From contig SSFA01000024.1 in assembly GCA_008015155.1 (NCBI GenBank), positions 1-64,000 of the forward strand: 64,000 nt of DNA, in the 5' to 3' direction. This DNA comes from Thiothrix sp. Its GTDB lineage: Bacteria; Pseudomonadota; Gammaproteobacteria; Thiotrichales; Thiotrichaceae. The notes below the pieces were generated by a model. The model had not been told where the DNA came from. It ran no database searches and saw only the letters and a list, made by a program, of their open reading frames with translations. How positions within the stretch are numbered: position 1 is the first letter of the stretch; each line of letters begins with the position of its first letter. Position numbers and translations under genes: made by a program. This document shows, piece by piece, positions 9,695 to 18,603 of the stretch.

Positions 9695-10575
9695 GGGCTG
9701 TGAGTCTTGCTTTACAAGACTATCAAGCACGGATTGAAACGGTCTTGGATCGAAATTTGCCTTCAACTGAAGTACTGCCAATGCGCTTACATGAGGCCAT
9801 GCGTTATTCAGTATTAAATGGTGGCAAACGCATCCGCCCTTTATTGGTCTACGCGACCGGTGAGGCGTTAGGCATAGCACCAGATGTTCTTGACACGCCA
9901 GCGGCGGCTATTGAGCTTATTCATGTCTATTCTTTGATTCATGACGATCTGCCAGCAATGGATGATGATGTTTTGCGACGCGGTAAGCCTACCTGTCATT
10001 GTGCCTTTGATGAGGCAACGGCTATTCTAGCAGGTGATGCTTTACAAGCTTTGGCCTTCCAGTTAATTGCCCAAGCTCATGAAAGTATAAGTGCAGATCA
10101 GCGTCTACGTATGCTCCAACAGTTGAGTATTGCAGCTGGCTCGCGTGGCATGGTCGGTGGGCAAGCGATTGATTTGGCTGCAGTGGGTAAAGAACTCACA
10201 GAGCTTGAGTTAGAGCAAATGCATATCCATAAAACGGGTGCTTTAATTCGTAGTAGTGTTCTGTTAGCGGCCTATACTGCGCCTGCACTGCCTGAAAAAC
10301 AGTTAAATCAGCTGGATCATTATGCCAAGTGTTTGGGCTTAGCCTTTCAAGTTCAAGATGACATTCTGGATATAGAAAGCGATACTCAAACTTTAGGTAA
10401 AACACGTGGCGCTGATGCAGCTGCTGGTAAGCCTACTTATCCTTCTATTATTGGGATGAGTGCTGCGAAGCGCAAATTGAACGAATTATATTTAGAAGCA
10501 GTAGCTGCTTTAGAAGGGTTGAATGCGCCCTTATTATTGGAAATAGCTGAATTTACCGTGAAGCGTGTTCGGTAA
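9691..10575 (+). CDS. ispA: Geranyl/farnesyl diphosphate synthase
   Basis: Trans-prenyltransferase that condenses IPP with DMAPP and GPP to farnesyl diphosphate. The first aspartate-rich motif DDLPAMDD is at residues 85-92 and the second is seen as [12 protein letters not shown]. The GGKRIRP substrate-binding block is also present. The GTG start overlaps the xseB stop. The 294-residue length is normal. It directly precedes dxs, forming the usual isoprenoid pair. Confidence 0.96.
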   Translation: MRAVSLALQDYQARIETVLDRNLPSTEVLPMRLHEAMRYSVLNGGKRIRPLLVYATGEALGIAPDVLDTPAAAIELIHVYSLIHDDLPAMDDDVLRRGKPTCHCAFDEATAILAGDALQALAFQLIAQAHESISADQRLRMLQQLSIAAGSRGMVGGQAIDLAAVGKELTELELEQMHIHKTGALIRSSVLLAAYTAPALPEKQLNQLDHYAKCLGLAFQVQDDILDIESDTQTLGKTRGADAAAGKPTYPSIIGMSAAKRKLNELYLEAVAALEGLNAPLLLEIAEFTVKRVR

Positions 10576-10630
10576 GAACTAAGCTGAGTCCTACTGCCAG
10601 TAGAATTATTAGTATTGAGTGAGGTCGCGC

Positions 10631-12523
10631 ATGCTTGAATCTATCCAGTCTCCGGCTGACTTACGCCGTTTAGACCCTGATGCTTTGCCCGATCTGTGTA
10701 AAGAAATTCGTAATTTCCTGCTAACGAGTGTTTCTACAGGCGGTGGACATTTTTCTTCTAATTTAGGCACTGTGGAGCTTACAGTCGCTCTGCATTATGT
10801 ATTCAATACGCCAGAAGATCGCCTAGTGTGGGATGTAGGGCATCAAGCTTATGCACATAAAATCCTTACCGGACGGCGCGATCTCATGCACAGCATTCGC
10901 CAAGAGCATGGCTTAGCTGGTTTTCCTAAGCGCAGTGAAAGTGCTTACGATACCTTTGGGGTGGGACACTCTAGTACTTCCATTGCTGCTGCTTTAGGGA
11001 TGGCGCTGGCTGCTAAACACAAGGGTGAAGATTGGCAAGCCATTGCGGTGATTGGCGATGGTGCGATGACAGCGGGTATGGCTTATGAAGCACTCAATCA
11101 TGCGGGTGATTTAGATGCTGATTTACTTGTTGTCTTAAATGACAATGAGATGTCGATTTCACCGAATGTCGGTGCTTTACGTAAATATCTGACACGTCTC
11201 CTGTCAGGGCCGATGTATTCGAGCATGCGGGAAAATGGCAAAAAGGTTTTATCGAGCAGTAAGTCACTCTCAAAGCTCGCTAAACTGACTGAAGAGCATA
11301 TGAAAGGTATGGTCTTGCCCGGCACTTTATTTGAGGAAATGGGTTTTCAGTATTATGGCCCTATTGATGGGCATGATGTCAGCGAAATGGTCAATGTAAT
11401 GCGCAATCTCCGGCAGATTAAAGGCCCACGCTTATTGCATGTCATCACGCAAAAAGGGAAAGGCTACGAGCCAGCGGAAGATGATCCTTGTACTTATCAC
11501 GGGGTGACACCTTTCAATTTAAAAACAGGTCTCGTTTCAGGCAAGAAAGCTTCAACGCCAACCTATACCGAAGTCTTTAGTACTTGGCTTTGTGATATGG
11601 CAGCGCTAGATAATCGCTTAGTGGGTATTACGCCAGCGATGCGCGAAGGTTCTGGCTTAGTGAAGTTTGCTGAACAGTATCCAGAGCGTTATTTTGATGT
11701 GGGCATTGCAGAACAGCATGCTTTGACTTTGGCGGCTGGTTTAGCCTGTGAAGGTTTAAAGCCTGTAGTCGCTATTTATTCGACCTTTTTGCAGCGTGCT
11801 TACGATCAATTGATTCATGATATAGCCATTCAGAACTTGCCAGTGGTATTTGCGATTGATCGTGCAGGCTTAGTGGGAGCTGATGGGCCCACACACTCAG
11901 GGAACTACGATCTTTCTTATTTACGCTGTATCCCGAATATGATTGTCATGGCGCCAGCGCATGAGGATGAGTGTAGGCAGATGTTGTTTACTGCTTTCCA
12001 ACAAACCTCTCCTTGTGCAGTACGTTATCCACGCGGCAAAGGGGTTGGCATCCTTCCCGAGACAGAGATGCACGCTTTGGAAATTGGTAAAGGCGAGGTC
12101 TTGCGCGAAGGCAAAGCAGGGATTGCTATTTTACTGTTTGGTTCTCTTTTAAAGGAAGCGCAGGAAGCAGCTGAGCTTTTAGATGCAAGCCTTGTCAATA
12201 TGCGTTTCGTCAAACCACTCGATGTTCAGCTCATTCAGAGCATGGCTAAAACTCATGATGTGCTGGTGACGCTTGAAGATAATGCGGTGCAAGGTGGGGC
12301 AGGTAGTGCAGTGAATGAATCTTTGGTCGCCACAGGGCTATCCACATGTGTACTGAATTTAGGCTTACCAGATACTTATATCGAGCATGCCTTACGAGAA
12401 CAGCAATTAGTGGCCTGTGAATTAGATGCAGAGAGTTTGGTACGACGAATTCGGGCTTTTTATCCTACTAAAGCTGAATCCATGCCGAAACTGGTGGCTG
12501 TGCCGCGTCAAGTAGCGCATTAA
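10631..12523 (+). CDS. dxs: 1-deoxy-D-xylulose-5-phosphate synthase
   Basis: Thiamine-diphosphate enzyme that starts the MEP isoprenoid pathway from pyruvate and glyceraldehyde-3-phosphate. The [18 protein letters not shown] stretch with a later NDNEMSIS forms the ThDP-binding region, and [12 protein letters not shown] carries the catalytic glutamate of the pyrimidine domain. The transketolase C-terminal domain follows. I chose the ATG at 10631, with a TGAGGT site 6-7 bases upstream, over a GTG four codons earlier. The product has 630 residues. Confidence 0.97.
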   Translation: MLESIQSPADLRRLDPDALPDLCKEIRNFLLTSVSTGGGHFSSNLGTVELTVALHYVFNTPEDRLVWDVGHQAYAHKILTGRRDLMHSIRQEHGLAGFPKRSESAYDTFGVGHSSTSIAAALGMALAAKHKGEDWQAIAVIGDGAMTAGMAYEALNHAGDLDADLLVVLNDNEMSISPNVGALRKYLTRLLSGPMYSSMRENGKKVLSSSKSLSKLAKLTEEHMKGMVLPGTLFEEMGFQYYGPIDGHDVSEMVNVMRNLRQIKGPRLLHVITQKGKGYEPAEDDPCTYHGVTPFNLKTGLVSGKKASTPTYTEVFSTWLCDMAALDNRLVGITPAMREGSGLVKFAEQYPERYFDVGIAEQHALTLAAGLACEGLKPVVAIYSTFLQRAYDQLIHDIAIQNLPVVFAIDRAGLVGADGPTHSGNYDLSYLRCIPNMIVMAPAHEDECRQMLFTAFQQTSPCAVRYPRGKGVGILPETEMHALEIGKGEVLREGKAGIAILLFGSLLKEAQEAAELLDASLVNMRFVKPLDVQLIQSMAKTHDVLVTLEDNAVQGGAGSAVNESLVATGLSTCVLNLGLPDTYIEHALREQQLVACELDAESLVRRIRAFYPTKAESMPKLVAVPRQVAH

Positions 12524-12631
12524 TCGGGCAGTTCAGCAGAATCTTCATCAGACAATCTGGAGTGCTGCATATATACTCCAATCAGAGTTAATGGATTGCG
12601 CGAGCAAACGCTTTTCTTTTTAGGAGTGAGT

Positions 12632-13264
12632 ATGAAATTTATTTTGGGCTTCTTCAGTCTGCATTGGCTAAGGGTGTTTGATTTTCTGGCCCCTTTAGCC
12701 ATTCGTTTACTCTTAGCACCTATTTTTTGGGTCGATGGCGTTAAACGTCTAGGCTTATTCACAGGCGCTGACTTTATCTGGTACAACCCCGTAACTTGGT
12801 GGAATCAAGAGGCCTTTATTTCGGGTGCGAGTGCTATGAATGACACGATTTTAAGTGTATTCGGGGCAACAGGTTCAGCTGTGATGGGTGGTTTAGAAGT
12901 AGCAGGTGCTATTTTATTGATTTTAGGCTTTGCAGTACGTTGGATCGTATTAGGCCTATTCGTCGTTGTCGTGGTCTTGGGTTTGCAAGCAGTCGGTGGG
13001 TTGGGTAGTGTTGGACCTGCAGCTAAGCAATTCTTCTTTGAGCATGGCTATACTACAATAGGATCTACTCCATTTGCCTTATACCTTACCTACTTCATCC
13101 TACTCCTCACGCTATTTTTCATGGGAGCAGGTCGGTGGTTTAGTTTAGATTGGTATATCTATCGTAATTTCGCGCGCAAAATTGAAAATGCTGAAGCTGC
13201 TCGCTACGATCCGTTTGAAGTGGATGCAACGGATGAGCTAGGCTTGCGTACTAGCCGAGTTTAA
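12632..13264 (+). CDS. DoxX-like integral membrane protein
   Basis: Four or more hydrophobic segments in 210 residues, with the DoxX-type elements IRLLLAPIFWVDGVKRLG near the N-terminus and GGLEVAGAILLILGFAVRW in the middle. A polar, acidic C-terminal tail follows. DoxX proteins are membrane components of uncertain, often redox-related function. The ATG has an AGGAG site 5 bases upstream. An upstream in-frame TTG at 12596 is not needed. The gene is followed by its own terminator. Confidence 0.7.
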   Translation: MKFILGFFSLHWLRVFDFLAPLAIRLLLAPIFWVDGVKRLGLFTGADFIWYNPVTWWNQEAFISGASAMNDTILSVFGATGSAVMGGLEVAGAILLILGFAVRWIVLGLFVVVVVLGLQAVGGLGSVGPAAKQFFFEHGYTTIGSTPFALYLTYFILLLTLFFMGAGRWFSLDWYIYRNFARKIENAEAARYDPFEVDATDELGLRTSRV

Positions 13265-13284
13265 AAACTTTAAGTCTGTGTAAG

Positions 13285-13310
13285 AAAGGCTGCAAATCGC
13301 GGCCTTTTTT
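13285..13310 (+). terminator. Intrinsic terminator after the DoxX-like gene
   Basis: Stem AAAGGCTGC / GCGGCCTTT (one G-U pair) with a 5-base loop, followed by six Ts. Confidence 0.8.
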
Positions 13311-13480
13311 CATGATAAAACCCTATTTATTACCGCCACAGTTCTTTTAATTTTTACCAATTGTCTTGAGAACTGAAGCGACAAAGAAACTGCGTATTGT
13401 GACCTTGGGTGCTTATTTTCATCATGAGTACTGCCGACTGATCACCGATAAATTTCAGTCTAAATCAAGGACAGATAACA

Positions 13481-15361
13481 ATGCGTAATCTAATTAATAA
13501 TAGACCTACTAATACCAATAACCAGCTTGCTACTAACCCCAGTCTTAACACTAATTTCACCAATAGTTTTGCAGTACAAGGGGTGGCAGGTGCGGATAGC
13601 TTCGCGAATGGCTTGCGGGGTGGCGGAAATAATCCAATTTTTAATATTTTGCTCAACTTCTTAATTGAGATCCTCAAGCAATTATTAGAGCAAATTAATC
13701 AGGCTCAGAAACCTGAATACCGAACTGCGGATGGCAGTGGAAATAATCTGCAAAATCCAGATTGGGGTAAACAAGGTAGCTCTTTACAACGCCTGTCTCC
13801 TAAAGATAGTACGCGCGAACCCGGTGGCTCTACGGAAGTGAATTTGCCAAGTACTCGTGAAGTCAGTAATGCCGTTTCAGCTCAAACCGAAAGCACCGCT
13901 AACCGTAAAGGCTTAAGTGATATTTTCTGGATGTGGGGACAGTTCCTCGATCATGATTTATCTCTGGTACATGCGAATACAGGCACGAGTATTGATATTC
14001 CAGTACCTGCGGGTGACCCCTACTTTGACCCCAAAGGTACAGGGACAGCGACCATTCCTTTAACACGTAGCAATTCAAGCTTAGATGCAAATGGAGTCGC
14101 TCAGCAAACTAATACCCTCACGGCCTATATTGATGGCTCCATGGTGTATGGCTCAGATAAAGCCACTGCAGATGCTTTACGCTCGTTTGAAGGCGGGAAG
14201 CTGCGTACTAGCGAAGGTAATTTATTGCCGAAAAATGCAAATGGAGCTTTTGTAGCGGGGGACGAGCGTTCGAATGAAAATCCAGCTTTAACCTCTATGC
14301 ATACCATTTGGATGCGCGAACACAATCGTATCGCTGAAGAGTTAGCGACAAAAAATCCTAGTTGGTCGGACGAGAAGCTTTATCAAGAAGCAAGACGTAC
14401 GGTGATCGCTGAGATTCAAGCCATTACTTATAATGAGTTCTTACCGAATTTATTGGGTGAAGATGCTTTATCAAAGTATAAAGGTTATGACCCAACAGTG
14501 AATGCTGGCATCAATAACGAGTTTGCAGCCGCTGCTTTCCGGTTTGGGCATACCATGCTGTCTCCAACTTTATTACGCTTAGATGATCAAGGGCAGGAGA
14601 TTGCACAAGGCAATGTGTCACTGCGCGATGCTTTCAGTAAGCCGGGCTTAGTGGATCAAGCGGGGATCGAGCCTTTCTTGCGGGGTGGCATGTCTCAAAC
14701 TGCACAAGCCTTTGATCCGATGGTGATTGATGATGTGCGCAATTTCCTCTTTGGCCAACCCGGCTCAGGTGGTTTGGATTTAGTTGCTATCAATATGCAA
14801 CGTGGGCGTGATCATGGTCTAGCGGGTTATAATGATGTACGTGAGTCTTTAGGCTTATCGCGCATTGAAAGCTTTGACGACCCTATTTGGCAGGGTGATT
14901 TTGGCCAAAAATTGGCTCAAGTCTATGACAGCCCCGATGATGTCGATTTATGGGTAGGTGGTTTAGCTGAAAACTATACGGGTGATTCTCTAGCCGGTGA
15001 AACCTTAACTACGATTCTCACCAAGCAGTTTGAAGACTTACGCTCAGGCGATCGTTTCTGGTATGAGAATCAATTCTCAGGTCAGCAGCTTAAGGATTTG
15101 AATAAGCTGACGCTCTCCGATGTCATTCAGCGCAATACCACGATTCAAGATGTGCAAGACAATGCTTTCTTAGCCTCGAATGTGCATTTGCAAAGCTCTA
15201 CTGCAAAGACTCAAGCTGCTGAACCCGCTGCTCCCACTGCAAGAACTATGGCTCCCGCTAGGATGATGGCTATAGAACCAGCACAGCCTGAAGTGACCAC
15301 GCCTGATTTGGAGCAAATTCGCACCCTCCAAGAAGCTTTAGCAAAAGGCCTATTAGGTTAA
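13481..15361 (+). CDS. Animal-type heme peroxidase (peroxidase-cyclooxygenase superfamily)
   Basis: A 626-residue member of the family that includes lactoperoxidase. The distal heme motif WGQFLDHD has Q154, D157 and H158; the catalytic arginine is R279 in WMREHNRIA; the proximal histidine is H357 in FRFGHTM; NMQRGRDHG is also present. The first 75 residues are Asn/Gln/Thr-rich with an amphipathic helix, and no signal peptide is visible. The final 60 residues are Ala/Pro/Thr-rich and low complexity. It stands alone between two terminators. Substrate is unknown; bacterial homologues are thought to produce hypohalous acids or radicals. Confidence 0.92.
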   Translation: MRNLINNRPTNTNNQLATNPSLNTNFTNSFAVQGVAGADSFANGLRGGGNNPIFNILLNFLIEILKQLLEQINQAQKPEYRTADGSGNNLQNPDWGKQGSSLQRLSPKDSTREPGGSTEVNLPSTREVSNAVSAQTESTANRKGLSDIFWMWGQFLDHDLSLVHANTGTSIDIPVPAGDPYFDPKGTGTATIPLTRSNSSLDANGVAQQTNTLTAYIDGSMVYGSDKATADALRSFEGGKLRTSEGNLLPKNANGAFVAGDERSNENPALTSMHTIWMREHNRIAEELATKNPSWSDEKLYQEARRTVIAEIQAITYNEFLPNLLGEDALSKYKGYDPTVNAGINNEFAAAAFRFGHTMLSPTLLRLDDQGQEIAQGNVSLRDAFSKPGLVDQAGIEPFLRGGMSQTAQAFDPMVIDDVRNFLFGQPGSGGLDLVAINMQRGRDHGLAGYNDVRESLGLSRIESFDDPIWQGDFGQKLAQVYDSPDDVDLWVGGLAENYTGDSLAGETLTTILTKQFEDLRSGDRFWYENQFSGQQLKDLNKLTLSDVIQRNTTIQDVQDNAFLASNVHLQSSTAKTQAAEPAAPTARTMAPARMMAIEPAQPEVTTPDLEQIRTLQEALAKGLLG

Positions 15362-15369
15362 AGTCTAAG

Positions 15370-15401
15370 AAAGATAGGGCAGCAGGCCTGTCCTATCTTT
15401 T
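15370..15401 (+). terminator. Terminator between convergent genes (possibly bidirectional)
   Basis: Long stem beginning AAAGATAGG and ending CCTATCTTT, extended inward by GCAG/CTGT with one G-U pair, around a 5-base loop. It lies between the peroxidase and the convergent IalB-family gene. Confidence 0.8.
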
Positions 15402-15421
15402 CATGCTCGGACTAGGCTGGC

Positions 15422-15916
15422 TTATTTCAAAGCCCTCAAACCTGCTGTAATCCCCATTAAGGACAGGGGCAAGCTTACCGGGCGTTGATTGGGTGTAGAT
15501 AGATAAGAGAGAGTAGCAGCTTGGCCTTTTTGAAATTGTTGGACAAGAGGCGTTGTTAGTTGAAAGCTCGCTGTACAACGCTGCACACTACATTTACCTT
15601 TGAAGCGAGTCACTGGTCGCTCATTCATGCTCAAAGTAAAGCCAGCCGGTAGGTGAATATTGGGTGGTAATTCAAAAGCCATACTCGGTACCTTCTGCCC
15701 CGGAAGATAACCAATCACACTAATCATGACTTTTTGCTCACCATCGTGCAGTACTTGTTCTAAATAACAATGCTGCCCCTGTTGAGTAGCTTGGCAATTG
15801 CCACCCCAATCCTGAAAGCGTTTGCCTTGGATATTACCCGCCGCCTGCGTATTAAGGCTCAAGACGAGCAGTGAAAACAAGCCAGCTTGGACTAGCTTAA
15901 GATAAGGGAAGCCCAT
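15422..15916 (-). CDS. Invasion-associated locus B (IalB) family secreted protein
   Basis: A 164-residue periplasmic protein with a signal peptide of about 25 residues (cleavage near NTQAAG). The mature part has the IalB-family pattern: FQDWGGNCQ near the start, four cysteines in two pairs (GNC...HC and KCSVQRC), and VISVIGYLPGQKVPSMAFELPPNIHLPAG in the middle. The family is widespread and rarely characterised, although named for Bartonella erythrocyte invasion. No SD-rich operon partner is adjacent; the next minus-strand gene ends 47 bases upstream. Confidence 0.85.
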   Translation of the reverse strand: MGFPYLKLVQAGLFSLLVLSLNTQAAGNIQGKRFQDWGGNCQATQQGQHCYLEQVLHDGEQKVMISVIGYLPGQKVPSMAFELPPNIHLPAGFTLSMNERPVTRFKGKCSVQRCTASFQLTTPLVQQFQKGQAATLSYLSTPNQRPVSLPLSLMGITAGLRALK

Positions 15917-15963
15917 GTTTTATCTCCTGTTTTTTTATAATAGCTGGGCTAGTCTAGCATGCT

Positions 15964-16644
15964 TTAAGGTAAAAAGAGGATCTTATCAAAAGCGTCCATT
16001 TCACCCATTTCGTTACCCGCACCATCGTATTGCTTAGCACGCCCCACGCTAACCTGAACTTTTTTCTTCAGAAAGCTCGTGGGCATAGCAGCGACTTCAT
16101 TCCAACTATCGCATTGAGGGGCAGTGCATAAAGCGACATGGTCGTTGCCTTGTTCATCTTTCACCGTTAGATAACAGTTATCACCACATTCATAGCTGAC
16201 GATACTGCCAGATAGTGTCTTGCCTGCTGGTTTAGGAGTAGGTGTAGGCGTTGGATTGTTATTAGTTGTTGCTTGAGTTGCTACAGGTTTAGCCGATGGA
16301 TTCGCGGGGGTGCTAGCCACGGGTTGCTGATTTTTAGCAACTAGATGAATGAGTTCGCTGATGCGGGTTGTGTAAGCTTCGGTGATGCAATCTACCTTAC
16401 TTGCACAAGCTTCACGGGCTTTTAGCCAAGCAAGCTGTGCTGTTTTTAAGGCTTTGGCGTCTGCACTAGCCTCGAGTGCTTTATTGAAGCTTAGGACTAA
16501 AATTTCATCTAAATTAGCTAGGCTAGTAGTGCCGCAAATAGTCTTTTCGCTAGGGCTTTTCGCTTTGCTGCAATCGAAACCAGCAGCATAACTAGTACTG
16601 GTACAAAATAAACTGGCTAGGATCAGCGCTGGGATAATTTTCAT
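15964..16644 (-). CDS. LprI/DUF1311-domain secreted protein with Pro/Thr linker
   Basis: Signal peptide of about 20 residues, then a DUF1311/LprI-type domain with its cysteine pattern (FDCSKAKSPSEKTICG, WLKAREACAS, CITEAYTTRI). Next come a low-complexity Pro/Thr/Ala/Asn linker and a C-terminal domain of about 75 residues with a CGDNC pair and a second CTAPQC pair. LprI-like domains include lysozyme inhibitors, but the role of this protein is not known. I chose ATG 16644 (MKIIPALILASLF); an in-frame GTG at 16659 is an alternative with no better ribosome binding site. Confidence 0.75.
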   Translation of the reverse strand: MKIIPALILASLFCTSTSYAAGFDCSKAKSPSEKTICGTTSLANLDEILVLSFNKALEASADAKALKTAQLAWLKAREACASKVDCITEAYTTRISELIHLVAKNQQPVASTPANPSAKPVATQATTNNNPTPTPTPKPAGKTLSGSIVSYECGDNCYLTVKDEQGNDHVALCTAPQCDSWNEVAAMPTSFLKKKVQVSVGRAKQYDGAGNEMGEMDAFDKILFLP

Positions 16645-16708
16645 AAGTTGAGAACTCACAAACAGTTGTTATTAGAAGTTCTAGCTTAGAACTTAATTTG
16701 CGCTTAGC

Positions 16709-17182
16709 TCAAGTACGTTTACTGTCTAAATACAAATACAAGCTTAAGACATGCACTAAAATCACAGAGCCTGCAAACAGATACAAACCATAATGCACAG
16801 TGATATTCGCTAAAGTACCCAGTTTCACGGCTACAAATAACAGCGCTACCACAAATACATCCAGCATCGACCATTTACCCCAGACTGCTAAAATCTGTAA
16901 AAACAGCTTATGGCGCTGCTGGTAACCTGTGCTGCTATTCACCACTAAAGCGAGGCCAAAAATTTTGACTAAGGGTGTGAGAATGCTAAATAGAAATAAA
17001 AAAACGAAGAGAAAATGCTCGCCTTGCTGCCATAAGTCTTGCAAGCCAGAGTAGAGGGAAAATTGGTTTTTAAAAACCCAAAATTTTTCTAGCTCCATCA
17101 AAGGTGCGAACACGCCTGTGACAAATAAACAGAGGGCTGCTAGTAAGCCTAAATTGATGAGCCAGCGTACCAGCACCTGCAC
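16709..17182 (-). CDS. PqiA-like paraquat-inducible membrane protein
   Basis: A 157-residue protein with four hydrophobic helices and the PqiA-domain features GVFAPLMEL in the first loop and WGKWSMLDVFVVALL in the third helix. PqiA proteins are inner membrane parts of lipid-transport (MCE) systems, but here it is a single short domain and no MCE protein is adjacent. Function is therefore inferred only at family level. Confidence 0.8.
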   Translation of the reverse strand: MQVLVRWLINLGLLAALCLFVTGVFAPLMELEKFWVFKNQFSLYSGLQDLWQQGEHFLFVFLFLFSILTPLVKIFGLALVVNSSTGYQQRHKLFLQILAVWGKWSMLDVFVVALLFVAVKLGTLANITVHYGLYLFAGSVILVHVLSLYLYLDSKRT

Positions 17183-17307
17183 GTTTTATCCTTATTTTGG
17201 GTTAAAGGCCGTTATGTTAGGGCTTGCCCACAAGCTGAGAAAGCATTTTTTCCAGCTTGCTTGATTTGCGCTACCATAGTTTTTTTAAACTTAATGCGAG
17301 AGCTATC

Positions 17308-17694
17308 ATGCGAATTTTACACACCATGTTGCGCGTGGGGGATTTAGATCGTTCGGTACAGTTTTATACACAAGTATTAGGCATGCGTGAGCTGAGTCGG
17401 CAAGATTATCCAGCAGGGGAGTTTACTTTAGTTTTTTTAGGCTATGGTGAAAAATCAACTAGCACCGTGTTAGAGCTCACCTATAACTGGGGTGTATCGA
17501 CCTATGAATTGGGTACTGCCTTCGGACATATCGCCATTGAGGTTCCCGATGTTTATGCTGCTTGCGAAAAAATGCGGGCGGCGGGTGGTAAAATCATTCG
17601 TGAAGCAGGCCCGATGAATGCTGGCACTACGATTATTGCGTTCCTAGAAGACCCTGATGGCTATCAAATTGAATTAATTGGGGCTAAGTCCTAA
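17308..17694 (+). CDS. gloA: Lactoylglutathione lyase (glyoxalase I)
   Basis: Isomerises the methylglyoxal-glutathione hemithioacetal to S-lactoylglutathione. The 128-residue protein begins [20 protein letters not shown] (metal-binding His5), and contains ELTYNWG, GHIAIEV and DPDGYQIEL, which supply the other metal ligands of the family. The ATG at 17308 matches family length; the open frame upstream is not conserved. A GIY-YIG nuclease gene starts 3 bases after the stop, so the two are probably co-transcribed. Confidence 0.95.
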   Translation: MRILHTMLRVGDLDRSVQFYTQVLGMRELSRQDYPAGEFTLVFLGYGEKSTSTVLELTYNWGVSTYELGTAFGHIAIEVPDVYAACEKMRAAGGKIIREAGPMNAGTTIIAFLEDPDGYQIELIGAKS

Positions 17695-17697
17695 GGT

Positions 17698-18603
17698 ATG
17701 CAAGTACCGTTTTCCATTACTGTGTTTGCGACCACAGGCGATCCGCAAGGGATTCGCCATGTGGATAAATCGAATTGGTCAGGCTATGGAGTTGTTTTCC
17801 CTAAGGAGTTGTTTGCTAATCTGAAATACGAACCTGGTTTTAATCAGGCGGGTGTGTATGTCTTGGTGGGCAATGCAGCGGAGGAAACCATTTATATTGG
17901 TGAAGCCGATCCTTTGGGGGAGCGTTTACGGACGCATGTCGCGAATAAAGAAGGTTGGGATTGGGGCATCTATTTCTTCGATCAAAATCACAAAATCGGC
18001 AAAACGGAAGTGCAGTTTCTAGAGCATGCTTTAGTAAACCTTGCACAACAATATAATCGAGCAGTCTTGCTGAATAAGAATACGCCTCTGTCGCCCACTA
18101 TGTCACCGGTGGCACGGGCTACAGCTCAGGCTTTTTTGGCAGATATGTTGCTGATCTTACCGATGTTGGGAATTAACGCTTTTACTCCACCGAAACCAGA
18201 AGACAAGCTTACCGAATGGCAACGCCGTTTATTAGCAACTAAGCAGGATAAAGAAACCTTCGACACCCTAGTGGTGCCTGTAAAAGAGGAGGGGATGGAG
18301 AAAACTTTTTTAGAAGCTCAGCAATGGTTGGCGGTACGTATTCAAGCCAAGCATTTACACAAGATTAAGCATTTAGCGGCTTATCAAGTCGCGCCGGTGA
18401 GTGCAATTACGCATATTGCGGATATTGAGAAAATCGAACCCTATGAAAATACGGGTAAATACGTGATCAGTTTCCGCCAGCAAGCCAGTATGATTAAGCC
18501 AGTCTTACGTCGGGAAGGCTGTCATCTATCGATGCAAGCTCCCCGTTATGCGTTACGCGATACGATTTTAGCTGCGAAATATCTCGATCAAATTTGGCCT
18601 TGA
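17698..18603 (+). CDS. GIY-YIG nuclease family protein
   Basis: N-terminal GIY-YIG-type fold: GVY at residues 52-54, YIG at 66-68, arginines in GERLRTH at 74-80, and a candidate catalytic glutamate in EVQFLEHAL near 108-116. The C-terminal half (about 150-301) has no domain that I recognise by name, but it resembles extensions seen in stand-alone GIY-YIG proteins of unknown role. It is packed directly against gloA and its 3' end overlaps the convergent EEP/endonuclease I gene by 16 bases. Confidence 0.8.
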   Translation: MQVPFSITVFATTGDPQGIRHVDKSNWSGYGVVFPKELFANLKYEPGFNQAGVYVLVGNAAEETIYIGEADPLGERLRTHVANKEGWDWGIYFFDQNHKIGKTEVQFLEHALVNLAQQYNRAVLLNKNTPLSPTMSPVARATAQAFLADMLLILPMLGINAFTPPKPEDKLTEWQRRLLATKQDKETFDTLVVPVKEEGMEKTFLEAQQWLAVRIQAKHLHKIKHLAAYQVAPVSAITHIADIEKIEPYENTGKYVISFRQQASMIKPVLRREGCHLSMQAPRYALRDTILAAKYLDQIWP

